Origin: JAPPHA01 sp963664045
GTDB lineage: Bacteria > Pseudomonadota > Alphaproteobacteria > Rhodobacterales > Rhodobacteraceae
Direction: 5' to 3'
NCBI GenBank assembly: GCA_963664045.2
Contig: CAXXGT010000004.1
Coordinates: forward strand, 62,001 to 126,000
Length of the DNA stretch: 64,000 bases
Shown here: one piece after another, positions 55,395 through 64,000 of the stretch
How positions within the stretch are numbered: the stretch's first letter is position 1
Layout: every line of letters begins with the position of its first letter
The notes under the pieces: model-generated
What the model saw: the letters and a program-made list of their open reading frames with translations, nothing else
Databases searched by the model: none
Told to the model about the DNA's origin: nothing
Position numbers and translations under genes: made by a program

Positions 55395-56564
55395 TCACCC
55401 GCGATTGCCGCCATAGGTGCCGCTGAACAGCGTCCCTGCCGCGATACGGTCATGGGAGAGCTGGCGGAAGTCATCGGCGGGAGCCCCGGTGACGATCCAG
55501 CTCGCGAGTTCGCGGCCGATCGCCGGCGCGATCTTGAAGCCATGACCGCTGCCGCCATTGGCATCGACATATCCCTCGAGACCCGCGCGGGGGCCGATAT
55601 AGGGATACCAGTCCACGGCCACGTCGTAGAGCGCGGCATAGCAATGGATGAGGCGCATGCCCTGTAGGCCCGGGTAGCGATACTCCGCACGGTCGGAGAT
55701 CAGCGAGGCGAAGGCGTCTTCGCCGGTCTCTTTGTAGTTGTTCGGATCGACGTCGAAATAGTCCTTCGGGAAGCCCTGGCCTATCAGGATGCGCCCGCCT
55801 TCCTGCGGAACGCTGTAGATGGCGTCGACCGCGTTGGAGATCGGGTTCTGCGGCACCGGACGGCCTTCGCGCGGCTCCCAGATCGAATCCTGTTCGCGAA
55901 CGATGCGCATGTTCAGCTCGATGCCGGCGCCTTCGGCGAGGTTCTTCGACCACGGTCCGGCCGCGTTTACTACCGTTCCCGCATAAACATCGCCGCTGTC
56001 CAGCACGACGCCCGTCACGCGGTCGCCGTCACGCAGCAGGCCGCGGGCCGCGGTCTTCAGCCGCACTTCGCCGCCGAGACGGCGGAAATGCTTGAGGAAC
56101 AGTTCGGTCGAGCGGATCGGATCGGCATGCCCGCCGCGCGGCTCGTAAACCACGCCGGCGACGCCACGCGGATTGAGCCAAGGCCAGTGCTCGGCCCACT
56201 TCGTCTCGTCGACCCATTCGGTGTCGACGCCGACTTCCTGCTGGCACGCGACGTTCTTTTTCGCCGCTTTCAGCAGTTCCGGCGGAACGAGCATGTAGTA
56301 GCCGGTCTGGAAGAAGACGTTAGGCGCCTCGAACTCGCTCTTCATCGTCTCAAATATCTCGACGCTCTGCAGCGCGAGCCGGGCCATCAGCCGGGTCGAG
56401 TAGTGTTGGCGGACAATAGCCGCGCTCTTGCCAGTACCGCCTGCCGCAGGTGCGTCTCTCTCCACCAGGAGAACACGGCGAACGCCCAGCCGGGCGAGAT
56501 AATAGGCCGTACTGGCCCCGACGATGCCGCCACCGACTATGATCGCATCATACTTGGACGACAT
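55395..56564 (-). CDS. FAD-dependent amino-acid oxidoreductase (DAO family), 389 aa
   Basis: Oxidises an amine or amino acid with FAD. The dinucleotide-binding motif is at residues 6-15 (DAIIVGGGIVGASTAYYLAR) and the DAO-family end is GGSGHGFKIAPAIGRELASW. It resembles sarcosine oxidase beta or glycine oxidase-like proteins: KSAAIVRQHYS for FAD contact and VVNAAGPWSKNLAEGAG in the middle. ATG 56564 is chosen because it directly precedes the fold; upstream in-frame codons look random. A LysR gene is divergent 132 bases away and is the likely regulator. Confidence 0.93.
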   Translation of the reverse strand: MSSKYDAIIVGGGIVGASTAYYLARLGVRRVLLVERDAPAAGGTGKSAAIVRQHYSTRLMARLALQSVEIFETMKSEFEAPNVFFQTGYYMLVPPELLKAAKKNVACQQEVGVDTEWVDETKWAEHWPWLNPRGVAGVVYEPRGGHADPIRSTELFLKHFRRLGGEVRLKTAARGLLRDGDRVTGVVLDSGDVYAGTVVNAAGPWSKNLAEGAGIELNMRIVREQDSIWEPREGRPVPQNPISNAVDAIYSVPQEGGRILIGQGFPKDYFDVDPNNYKETGEDAFASLISDRAEYRYPGLQGMRLIHCYAALYDVAVDWYPYIGPRAGLEGYVDANGGSGHGFKIAPAIGRELASWIVTGAPADDFRQLSHDRIAAGTLFSGTYGGNRG

Positions 56565-56696
56565 AGTGTGCTTCCTGGTCACCCAAGGCAAAGATATGGC
56601 ATAGCCACGGACGCACACCTGTGTAGTTGTTGCGGTTATGAAAGAAAAGAAATATTTATGGTGCCGTTTCATGTATTATTGGAATGATTTCGCAGC

Positions 56697-57599
56697 ATGA
56701 TCACGTTGCGCCAGATTGAAGCCTTGCAGTGGATCGTGATGCTCGGAACGTTCGACCGGGCCGCAAGGCGGCTGGGGCTCACCCAGTCCGCCATCTCGAA
56801 ACGGATTCATGAGCTCGAGGCGGCGACAGGCATCACGCTCTTCGATCGCAGCGGACGCGGAGCTCACCTCACGCCCGAGGGGGGACGCGTCCTGGCGATG
56901 GGGCGGGATATGCTTTCGATGCGGGAGAGGATCGTGCAGATCGGCACGCAGACCTCCCGACCGCGGCGTCTCGTCCGCCTTGGGATAACCGAGCTGACCG
57001 CGCTCACCTGGCTGCCGCGTCTCATGGGTGCCCTTCGCGCTTCCGGATCCACCGACATTGATATCAAACCAGAGGTCGGCCTCTCCCGCCACCTCTTCCG
57101 CGAGCTGGTGAACAGCAACCTCGACCTGATCGTGATCCCGGAGGTTTTTTCGGATCCGGCCGTGTCGTCAATTCGCCTTGCCGAGGTCCACAATGCTTGG
57201 ATGGCCAGCCCGCAGCTGGTCGCAAAGCAAAAGACGTATTCGCTGGAGGAACTCCGCGCCATGACGATCCTGCTACAGGGCTTGGACTCCGGATCCGGCG
57301 CCTACTATGACCGTTGGCTGAAAAGAACCGGTGCCACCTTCGAACGCGTGCTGTTGAGCAACAGCCTTATCGCCTTAGTCGGTTTGGTGGTGGCCGGATT
57401 GGGGATCACCTATCTGCCGACGCTTAGCTTTTCGCGCCTGGTCGACGAGGGAAAGCTGATGATTGTGCCGACCAAGCTCGTCCTTCCGCCCGTTCCCTAC
57501 GCGGCAATGACGTCGAACGCCCGCAAGGACAATGCCTGCGACGAGATAGTGCTGCTCATGGAGAAGTCTTGCGACTTCTCATCCCAGTACCAGCTCTGA
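56697..57599 (+). CDS. LysR-family transcriptional regulator, 300 aa
   Basis: Winged helix-turn-helix at the N-terminus (LRQIEALQWIVMLGTFDRAA, LTQSAISKRIHELEAATG) and effector domain with LGITELTALTWLPRLMGAL and VVAGLGITYLPTLSF. ATG 56697 begins 132 bases from the divergent oxidase gene, the usual arrangement for a LysR regulator and its target. The intervening DNA contains an AT-rich stretch around 56640-56690 but no perfect dyad that I could find. The effector is unknown. Confidence 0.93.
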   Translation: MITLRQIEALQWIVMLGTFDRAARRLGLTQSAISKRIHELEAATGITLFDRSGRGAHLTPEGGRVLAMGRDMLSMRERIVQIGTQTSRPRRLVRLGITELTALTWLPRLMGALRASGSTDIDIKPEVGLSRHLFRELVNSNLDLIVIPEVFSDPAVSSIRLAEVHNAWMASPQLVAKQKTYSLEELRAMTILLQGLDSGSGAYYDRWLKRTGATFERVLLSNSLIALVGLVVAGLGITYLPTLSFSRLVDEGKLMIVPTKLVLPPVPYAAMTSNARKDNACDEIVLLMEKSCDFSSQYQL

Positions 57600-57878
57600 G
57601 CCAGGCTCTCAGCGACGCTGATCCGACAGGATTTGCTTCGACCTCTGGCGTTTCGATTTGCCGAAGACTGCGATCGCCTTCGCGCCGGGAGCGCCGTCGA
57701 TAGATGTAAATCGTCGCGTCGCTGATCCACTGTCGAAAGCCCGGCCCGATGCTGCGTCAGCGCCGCGATGAACTGCTCCTGGGTGTCGCGGCTCGTCTTC
57801 ATCTTTTGGAATGGAAGCCCCTTGCACCCAAACCGATAGTTCTTTGGCCAACCAAGGCAAATGAGAGGCGTTCATGTG
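57600..57878. other. Short gap without a supported gene
   Basis: 280 bases between the LysR gene and the IS110 relic. A minus frame (KTSRDTQEQFIAALTQHRAG and DATIYIYRRRSRREGDRS in adjoining frames) looks weakly protein-like, and may be a broken fragment. Confidence 0.35.
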
Positions 57879-58875
57879 ATGCAGTTACTGGCGATTGATC
57901 TAGGCAAGCAGTTTGTCACATCCACTGGATTACCGATGACGGAGAGGTAATTTCAAAGAAGGTCAGCCGATCAGAATTGGAAACCACCGTCTTGAAATTG
58001 GCCCCGGAAACCCTGGCCATGGAAGCCTGCGCCAATGCGCATCATTGGGGTCGGCAGTTCGAAACTGTGGGGTGCGGCGCCCGTCTCATGCATCCCCGTT
58101 TCGTGAAACCCTTTGTCAAAGGTTCCAAGAATGACGCGGTTGATGCCAAAGCGATTTATGAGGCTGCACTACGTCCGACAATGCGATTTGTGCCGACAAA
58201 AACGATCGGGCAGCAAGACTTGCGGATGCTTCATCGAACGCGCGACCGCTTCATAACACAGCGCACGGGACTGATTAATCATATTCGCGGCCTCTTGGGA
58301 GAGTACGGTGTTGTTATGCCCGTCGGCGCTTTACGATTTCGTAAAGACATCGGTGATGCGGTCGCAGATGCCCCGCTACCTGAATTGGCAACGGAAAACT
58401 TCTAAGCGCTCATCGCCGAATTCAAAATGTTGGACACGCGCATCGTCGCAATCGACCGTAAGCTTGTCGAAATCTGCCGGAAGGACGAACGGTGCAAGCG
58501 CTTGGCAACGCTGCCTGGTGTGGGACCGGTGGTTGCCACTGCTCTGATTATCGCCGTCGATGACGGTCGGCACTCCACGTCTGGTCGGCATTGGCGGCCT
58601 GGATTGGGCTTGACCCACGGCAATACACGACCGGTGGAAAGCCCCGGCTTGTCGGAAAAAGGAAACGAGGAAACCAATATTTGCGCCGCCAGCTCATACA
58701 CGGCGCTCGATCCGTTTTATTCAGGATTGCCAAACACGGTGATCAGCGCTCCAAATGGGCTCAAGCCCTGCTCGCGCGCGCGGGCCACAACAAGACGCTT
58801 GTGGCGATGGCAAACGAAACAGCGCGTATTGCGTCGGCGATGTTGCGCAATGGAGAAAACCACAAAGCGGCATAG
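57879..58875 (+). pseudogene. IS110-family transposase, two frameshifts and one stop
   Basis: Starts MQLLAIDLGKQF (first Asp of the DEDD nuclease). After a frameshift near 57930 it continues in VLKLAPETLAMEACANAHHW, HPRFVKPFVKGSKNDAVDAK and LINHIRGLLGEYGVV. A TAA at 58405 and another frameshift near 58590 precede the second domain, LAAWIGLDPRQYTTGGKPRL, YLRRQLIHGARSVLFRIAKH and ARIASAMLRNG. The order and full length are preserved, so decay is recent. Without a functional recombinase it cannot move by itself. Confidence 0.9.
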
Positions 58876-59418
58876 CGCACGGCCGAAGCCCCTTCCGAGG
58901 TTTGGGCGCATGAGAATGCGAGGTGAGATTTCGATGGTGTAACGGCAAGGGCCGCCAATTCACAGCCTGTAAGGAGCGATGGCCAGGAAAGGCCGGTCAT
59001 CTTGGAAGGCACTGAAAAAGGCTGAGTCCATCGAGGCCAGAAGCCCGATTGCTTCGATCAAAGGCCGGATAGATTCACGCATCCAATGCGATCGACACAA
59101 TCATGAAAACACCTTGCGCAGGGGGCGTCCATAGATCCGTCTTCTTGTTCGACGCAGTCCAAATCATACCGAGGTGCTTCAGCAGGCAACGTCGCGCCTG
59201 CGGAAGTCCAAGGTTGGCGATTCTGAATGCCGCCATTCGCTGCTTGAGCGATCGATGCCAAAAAGTTACTTTTAACGACAACTATTTTTCAATTTTAGGA
59301 ATGCTTCGTATTTGTTATGCTCTCGGGAGGCACTCCAATCAGCGAGTTGCTTAAGGCGTGAAGATGCGAAGATCTGAACTTCTTCTTCATCCGCGTCAGA
59401 TCATAAGGGAGGTGAATC
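58876..59418. other. IS110 downstream region and operon promoter region
   Basis: 540 bases with no supportable gene. The first part is probably the non-coding end of the IS110 element. AT-rich DNA around 59270-59330 precedes the binding-protein gene and is the likely promoter region; I could not assign -35 and -10 elements with confidence. Confidence 0.45.
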
Positions 59419-60924
59419 ATGACACACGCTCGTACCGGGTTCGCTGCAGGCGCAGTGGCCCTTCTAGCGATGTTTTTCGCTAGTGCCGACGCAATTGGTC
59501 AAAGTGGCTCACCCAAGAGGCTCGTCGTCGGCCTTGACTCGGAACCAATTACGCTCAATGCGCACGCGAATTCCGAAGCAAAGGCACTCCAGATCGGGCA
59601 CCTGACTACCTGCTTCTTAACGACGCTGAACGATATAAACGGTGGGCCCGTTCAGCCTGGTGTGGCGACCTCCTGGGAGTTCGTATCTCCCACTGAGGTA
59701 CTCTTCCACCTGCGCGACGATGTAAAGTTCCACAATGGCCGGCAGCTCACGGCCGACGACATTGTCTTCACAATCAACTGGACCCAGAATGTGGACAATG
59801 GCTCAATCCACAGGAACAAGAGCCTACTGATTGACAGGGCGGAAAAGTCTGGTGAATACGCCGTCACGGTTCATCTGAAGTCGCCATATCCTCCTCTGAT
59901 TGAGTTGCTGGCATACCTGCCCATCGTCGCCGAGGATATCATCGACACGCTCGACACCGCGCCAGGCGGCTGCGGACCGTTCAAGTTCGTTCGCTGGGAC
60001 CGCGACCAGCAGATCCTGTTCGAGACGAACAAGGAGTATTACGGCGGTCCCATTGCCTTCGATGAGCTCGTTCTTCGCGTCTTCCAGGATTACAATGCCG
60101 AAATGACAGCGTTCCTGGCTGGCGAGGTCGATATCTTCCAGTTTCTTTCAAGCGTCGATATTCCGACCATTGAAGCACGCTCTGAGCAGTTCTATGTCCA
60201 GAGCATCGACGACTATGGCTACTACCTGAGCACCAACACGAAGAAAGAAGTCCTCGCGAATCCGAAGGTACGCGAGGCTATCAAGTACGCACTTGACAAA
60301 GAAACACTCGTCAACCTTCTTGTCGCAGGGTCCGGTACGCCTGTCTCCCAGCTCGTTGTAAGGACAAACCCTTATTACGACGACTCGCTCGACTGGGAAC
60401 GGGATGTGGAACGTGCTCGCCAGGCATTGATCGATGCCGGATATCCGGACGGTCTCGATCTGAAGATCAGCTCGGCGGATCAGGTTGTGAACCGCGACAT
60501 CGGAGTCGTGTTGAAAGAACAGCTGGAGGAAGCCGGTTTCCGAATTGATACGGAAGTGCACGATTCTGGTTCGTTCTTTTCCGGCTTCAATGAGGGCAAA
60601 TACCAGCTTGCCACCGGTGGATTCGGCTTTTACGCCGATCCTGGTCTCCGCACCACCTTCATCCTTGGCACGACAACGGTCTGGAAGCGTTATGGCTACC
60701 AAAACGCAGAATACGACGACCTCTATGCTCAGGGCCTTGCAGAAACCGATCCGGAGGCGCGCAAGGCGATTTACGCGCAGATGGGGAGAAAGGCCATCGA
60801 CGAAGCTGGCTTCTTCATGCTCTTCAGCTCCACCGGCAATGCGGCTGTGAAGAATTCGGTGCGTGGCCTGATCTATCGTAGCAGCGGCAATTCGGACTTC
60901 ACCAAGATTACACTCGACGAGTAG
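59419..60924 (+). CDS. Family-5 (peptide/nickel type) ABC solute-binding protein, 501 aa
   Basis: Periplasmic binding protein. Signal peptide about residues 1-26 (ALLAMFFASADAIGQ). Domain blocks: LVVGLDSEPITLNAHANSE, VLFHLRDDVKFHNGRQLTAD, GGCGPFKFVRWDRDQQIL, NPKVREAIKYALDKETLVNL and PDGLDLKISSADQV. ATG 59419 has GGGAGG 6 bases upstream. The usual peptide-binding protein length is matched. A 20-base tandem duplication overlaps its stop codon and a strong hairpin follows, then an amidase and permease gene, which suggests that an amide-containing small molecule is imported. Confidence 0.94.
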   Translation: MTHARTGFAAGAVALLAMFFASADAIGQSGSPKRLVVGLDSEPITLNAHANSEAKALQIGHLTTCFLTTLNDINGGPVQPGVATSWEFVSPTEVLFHLRDDVKFHNGRQLTADDIVFTINWTQNVDNGSIHRNKSLLIDRAEKSGEYAVTVHLKSPYPPLIELLAYLPIVAEDIIDTLDTAPGGCGPFKFVRWDRDQQILFETNKEYYGGPIAFDELVLRVFQDYNAEMTAFLAGEVDIFQFLSSVDIPTIEARSEQFYVQSIDDYGYYLSTNTKKEVLANPKVREAIKYALDKETLVNLLVAGSGTPVSQLVVRTNPYYDDSLDWERDVERARQALIDAGYPDGLDLKISSADQVVNRDIGVVLKEQLEEAGFRIDTEVHDSGSFFSGFNEGKYQLATGGFGFYADPGLRTTFILGTTTVWKRYGYQNAEYDDLYAQGLAETDPEARKAIYAQMGRKAIDEAGFFMLFSSTGNAAVKNSVRGLIYRSSGNSDFTKITLDE

Positions 60925-60945
60925 CGATTACACTCGATGGGTAGC
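60906..60945 (+). repeat. 20-bp tandem duplication across the stop codon
   Basis: GATTACACTCGACGAGTAGC (60906-60925) is repeated as GATTACACTCGATGGGTAGC (60926-60945), 18 of 20 bases identical. The first copy encodes the last residues and the TAG stop of the binding protein; the second is non-coding. Confidence 0.9.
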
Positions 60946-60951
60946 AAGCAA

Positions 60952-60987
60952 GGGATACGAGAGAGAAAACGTTCTCTCTCGTATCCC
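60952..60987 (+). repeat. Perfect 16-bp stem-loop after the binding-protein gene
   Basis: GGGATACGAGAGAGAA pairs exactly with TTCTCTCTCGTATCCC around the loop AACG. No T tract follows. It probably stabilises the upstream mRNA or attenuates read-through into the amidase and permease genes. Confidence 0.9.
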
Positions 60988-61062
60988 ACTAACGTCCTCT
61001 CGGATGTGTGTGTGCTGGCGAATGTGCAGCCAGACCTTTCCTGCCTCATGTAACAGACCAGA

Positions 61063-62004
61063 ATGGCCCGACACACATTTGAACCGGCACGCTATTTCAA
61101 CTCAATCGGTTCTCATTCGCCCGCACTGACGATCGCGCCTGGCGATACCGTGGCAACCACAACGGTCGATGGTCGCGGTTTTGATGCTCAGGACAATCAG
61201 GTTACCCAATCCGGGAACCCGATGACGGGCCCATTCTATATCGAGGGAGCGGAACCGGGCGACACTTTGGTGGTGAGCTTCGACAAACTAAGGCCAAGTC
61301 GCCGGCGAGGATGGTCATTCAAGATGGTATGGCCAACAGCTGTTGAACCCGAGTATGTGCGCCATCTGCCGTGGCCTGACGAGAGTGATTGGTTGGCGAC
61401 CTGGGAGGTCAATGCAGATGCCGGCACGGTCGAACTGGTGCGTCCCTCGGACACCAGTTTGGGAGCGCTTGTCCTGCCAACCGCGCCGATGGTGGGTTGC
61501 CTTGGCGTTGCTCCGGTACGCGAACAAGTGATTTCCACCCGAACCTGCTCCAACCACGGCGGCAATATGGACTACCGTGGCTTTTGCGAGGGGGCGACGA
61601 TTTATCTGCCCGTCTTTGTCGCGGGCGCGTTATTCCACTTGGGCGATGGTCACGCTTGGCAAGGCCAGGGCGAGATTATGGGGACCGGCATTGAAGTCTC
61701 GCTTGACGTCGAATTCACTGTGAACTTGCGGAAAGGCAAGGGTATTTGCTGGCCGCGCGGTGAGAACGACGGCTATATCTTTACGGTCGGAAATGCTCGA
61801 CCACTGGATCAGGCGACTCAACACGCAACAACGGAAATGCTTCGCTGGATTCAGGAAGACTTTGAACTGGACCCGGTGGGAGCGCACCTTCTGCTCGGCC
61901 ATTGCGTTGAATACGAGCTGGCGAACATCTACAACCCGTCGTTCACAATGGTGTGCAAATTGCCAAAGAGCAGGATTGCACGCTCGCAGCGCGATGGCCC
62001 GTGA
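61063..62004 (+). CDS. Acetamidase/formamidase family enzyme, 313 aa
   Basis: Hydrolyses short amides such as formamide or acetamide to ammonia and acid. The family blocks are GPFYIEGAEPGDTLVVSF, SNHGGNMDYRGFCEGATI, YLPVFVAGALFHLGDGHAWQ GQGEI and a C-terminal HLLLGHCVEYELANIYNP. The conserved Asp/His residues of GGNMD and GDGHA are the likely metal and catalytic positions. The start is ATG 61063; no strong Shine-Dalgarno was seen. It lies inside an ABC-transport operon, 15 bases before the permease gene, so its amide substrate is probably the imported compound or a derivative. Confidence 0.93.
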   Translation: MARHTFEPARYFNSIGSHSPALTIAPGDTVATTTVDGRGFDAQDNQVTQSGNPMTGPFYIEGAEPGDTLVVSFDKLRPSRRRGWSFKMVWPTAVEPEYVRHLPWPDESDWLATWEVNADAGTVELVRPSDTSLGALVLPTAPMVGCLGVAPVREQVISTRTCSNHGGNMDYRGFCEGATIYLPVFVAGALFHLGDGHAWQGQGEIMGTGIEVSLDVEFTVNLRKGKGICWPRGENDGYIFTVGNARPLDQATQHATTEMLRWIQEDFELDPVGAHLLLGHCVEYELANIYNPSFTMVCKLPKSRIARSQRDGP

Positions 62005-62019
62005 AGCCAGGGGCAATCA

Positions 62020-62964
62020 ATGAAGACGTTCATCCTGGGAAAAGTCCTCTCGGCCCTTGCCGTGATCTTCGTACTTACGATCATCATTTTCCTGATGGTG
62101 CGGCTCCTGCCGGGCGATACTGCGACGATCATGTTGGGCGCTGAAGGGACTCCCGAACAGATTGAGGCGGTGCGGGCGAAATACAATCTTAATGAACCAT
62201 TGCCGAACCAATACGTGGCGTGGCTGACGAACGTCTTGCGCGGGGATTGGGGGGTCTCTTTTGCGAACCGGACCCCTGTCATGCCGCTTGTGCTCGAGCG
62301 TTTGCCCCGCACGCTATTGTTGGGTTCGGTTTCTACGGTGCTTGCGTTAATTGTTGCGATTTTTTTTGGCGTGGTGTCGGCCGCCAAGCACAACTCCAAC
62401 ACGGACCTCGGCATATCGGTTGGATCGCTCGTGCTGCTTTCCGTCCCGGAATTCTGGATGGGCGTGCTCTTCATGCTGCTCTTTGCGGTGACGATCCCGA
62501 TACTGCCCGCGGGTGGTTATGTTAAACCTGATGTCGACTTCGGCAAATTCGTGCTTTCAATGATATTGCCGGTCGCAACTCTCACAATCCATAACATTCC
62601 TCCAATGATCCGGCTGGTGCGCAGCAGCATGCTTGAAGTCTTGCGCGAAGATTACATTACGCTTGCTCTGACGAAGGGCAACTCTCCTGGGCGCGTCTAC
62701 TTCGTGCATGCTCTGAGGAACTCGCTGATCCCAATCGCGACGACTATCTCCCTTCTTGTGACTTCTCTCATGGCCGGCGTCATCGTGATTGAGAAAGTCT
62801 TTCAGTTTCCGGGCATAGGACTGCTCCTTCTCAATGCGATCCATGTGCGAGACTATCCGATGATCCAGGCGTGCATCCTGATTTTTTCGGTTATTGTTGT
62901 GGTCATAAACATGCTTACCGACATCGTGTACGCCGCGATTGACCCAAGAATTCGATTCGAATGA
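62020..62964 (+). CDS. Dipeptide-type ABC transporter permease (DppB-like), 314 aa
   Basis: Inner-membrane permease. N-terminal membrane segment (ALAVIFVLTIIIFLMVRLLP), the GDTATIMLG motif, about six membrane segments, and the EAA loop around EVLREDYITLALTKGNSP with ALRNSLIPIATTISLL. The C-terminal MLTDIVYAAIDPRIRFE is the family end. Its stop overlaps the next start (ATGA), so the aminotransferase is coupled to it. The second permease (DppC) and ATPase genes normally following are not next and are either beyond the window or encoded elsewhere. Confidence 0.95.
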   Translation: MKTFILGKVLSALAVIFVLTIIIFLMVRLLPGDTATIMLGAEGTPEQIEAVRAKYNLNEPLPNQYVAWLTNVLRGDWGVSFANRTPVMPLVLERLPRTLLLGSVSTVLALIVAIFFGVVSAAKHNSNTDLGISVGSLVLLSVPEFWMGVLFMLLFAVTIPILPAGGYVKPDVDFGKFVLSMILPVATLTIHNIPPMIRLVRSSMLEVLREDYITLALTKGNSPGRVYFVHALRNSLIPIATTISLLVTSLMAGVIVIEKVFQFPGIGLLLLNAIHVRDYPMIQACILIFSVIVVVINMLTDIVYAAIDPRIRFE

Positions 62965-64000
62965 CGCAAATCCGCCACTCATATCCTGTCGATACGAAGC
63001 TCTTGAGGACAAATCCAAAGTACAAGTTCAATCCATATATCGATGCGCTCGCGCCTGCTGCTTCCATTCAACTTGCGGAGAAAGCAAAGACGTTGGCTGC
63101 CGCTGGCCAAACCATATTTGACCTGACGATCGGCGAACCGGATTTCGACACGCCGGCATCCATCAAGGAGGCGGCGATACGCGCAATTGCCAGAAACGAT
63201 ACCCATTACGTTAATGGACGAGGCATTCTGCCGCTCCGCGAGCGGATCGCCGCCAAATTGCGCGAGGAAAACGGCATTGCCTGCGCGCCTGAGAACATCC
63301 TGGTGACGCCGGGCGCCAAGTCCGCGATCTATGTCGCCGTGCGCACGCTGATAGGCGCCGGGGATGAGGCGATTGTGCTTGATCCGAGCTGGGTTTCATA
63401 TGCGTCGATCATCCAGGCATCGGGTGGCATCGTGCGCAGTGTCGAACTTCCGTACGACGATGGTCACCGCATTACATTGACCAAACTGGAAGCGGCCCGA
63501 TCAGACCGCTGCCGGCTACTGATCGTCAATTCTCCGAACAACCCAACGGGGAGAATGCTCAACTCGGGCGAGGCGCAGGCGATTGCAAACTTCGCCTCAC
63601 GGCACAAACTGTACGTCGTTGCCGATGAAATCTACGAGAAGATTGCGTTCGACGGGCGTCCGCATATCAGCCTTGGGGCTATCCCCGAGATTGCCGACTG
63701 CGTCATTACCGTCAACGGTCTCTCCAAGTCCGCAGCAATGACGGGCTGGCGGGTTGGATACCTTTGTGCCGATGCGGAGATGGTAGACAAGATGTATATG
63801 CTCTACCAGCACATGTTGACCTGTATCAGCGGTTTTGCTCAGGAAGCGGCAGTTGCCGCCTTCGACTGTGCCGGCGAAATTGAAGCAATGCGCGCCGCTT
63901 ATGAAAGGCGCCGGAATCTGTTTGTTGAATCCTTGCGAAATGTACCTGGCGTTGTCTGCCGCGTGCCCGATGGAACCTTCTACTCCTGGGCATACTTCGA
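62961..64000 (+). CDS. PLP-dependent class I/II aminotransferase, partial (346 codons)
   Basis: The gene runs off the end of the window. It is a fold-type I aminotransferase, aspartate-aminotransferase-like: FDLTIGEPDFDTPASIKEAA near residue 53, NSPNNPTGRML (Asn for PLP), YVVADEIYEKIAF (Asp, Tyr) and the PLP-binding Lys256 in NGLSKSAAMTGWRVGY. ATG 62961 overlaps the permease stop. It would exchange an amino group between an amino acid and a keto acid. Its location in an import operon with an amidase suggests a role in using an imported amino-acid-like amide. Confidence 0.93.
   Translation, partial: MTQIRHSYPVDTKLLRTNPKYKFNPYIDALAPAASIQLAEKAKTLAAAGQTIFDLTIGEPDFDTPASIKEAAIRAIARNDTHYVNGRGILPLRERIAAKLREENGIACAPENILVTPGAKSAIYVAVRTLIGAGDEAIVLDPSWVSYASIIQASGGIVRSVELPYDDGHRITLTKLEAARSDRCRLLIVNSPNNPTGRMLNSGEAQAIANFASRHKLYVVADEIYEKIAFDGRPHISLGAIPEIADCVITVNGLSKSAAMTGWRVGYLCADAEMVDKMYMLYQHMLTCISGFAQEAAVAAFDCAGEIEAMRAAYERRRNLFVESLRNVPGVVCRVPDGTFYSWAYF

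Overview
The window reads as a GC-rich alphaproteobacterial chromosome segment loaded with mobile DNA. The evidence is the 16S rRNA signature (short V1 region, about 1.46 kb, a V6 region of Rhodobacterales or Rhodospirillales type) and the operon order 16S, tRNA-Ile, tRNA-Ala, 23S, 5S, tRNA-fMet. I would not name a genus. The many insertion-sequence relics and frameshifted genes suggest a genome in IS-driven decay, as in symbionts or recently specialised lineages; this is inference.

Layout. 1-5.9 kb: a complete rRNA operon closed by a terminator. 6-14.9 kb: a defence or mobile island with a PD-(D/E)XK nuclease-like gene, an IS21 relic, a 101-bp solo IS66 end, an ISAzo13 element, a Fic protein behind palindromic operators, and a conserved gene of unknown function interrupted by a 935-bp element with long hairpin-containing inverted repeats. 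14.9-27.8 kb (minus strand): a BMP-type ABC importer (binding protein, ATPase, two permeases) followed by a three-subunit molybdenum hydroxylase of the xanthine dehydrogenase family and an isochorismatase-like hydrolase. This looks like an uptake-and-oxidation module for a purine-like N-heterocycle. An IS66-type element carrying a DNA adenine methylase has inserted into the end of the binding-protein gene, with a perfect 8-bp target duplication.

27.9-30.8 kb: IS630 and resolvase relics, a Uma2 gene and small hypothetical genes. 30.9-37.1 kb: a LysR regulator divergent from six tightly coupled genes (cyclase-family hydrolase, VOC protein, polysaccharide-deacetylase-like hydrolase, two SDRs, amidase), an apparently uncharacterised catabolic pathway. 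37.4-43 kb: degenerate ORFs, a Pit phosphate transporter with its DUF47 partner, a truncated solute-binding gene, IS630 and IS1380 relics, and a nucleoside-deaminase-like gene. 43.4-47.3 kb: a polar amino-acid ABC transporter with an MmgE/PrpD gene.

47.4-51 kb: a graveyard of Uma2, resolvase, zinc-ribbon and Tn3 fragments around an intact prlF-yhaV toxin-antitoxin pair. 51.4-53.9 kb: an M20 peptidase convergent with a second BMP-type binding protein. 54.4-57.6 kb: an RraA-like pseudogene, an FAD amino-acid oxidase and a LysR regulator. 57.9-58.9 kb: a decayed IS110. 59.4 kb to the end: an operon of a peptide-type binding protein, an acetamidase/formamidase, a permease and a PLP aminotransferase that runs off the window.

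Recurrent theme: importers for small nitrogenous compounds sit next to hydrolases or oxidases that would release nitrogen from them. Promoter sequences upstream of the molybdenum-hydroxylase operon and the M20 peptidase share 16 of 17 bases, and a third promoter is similar, which hints at common control.
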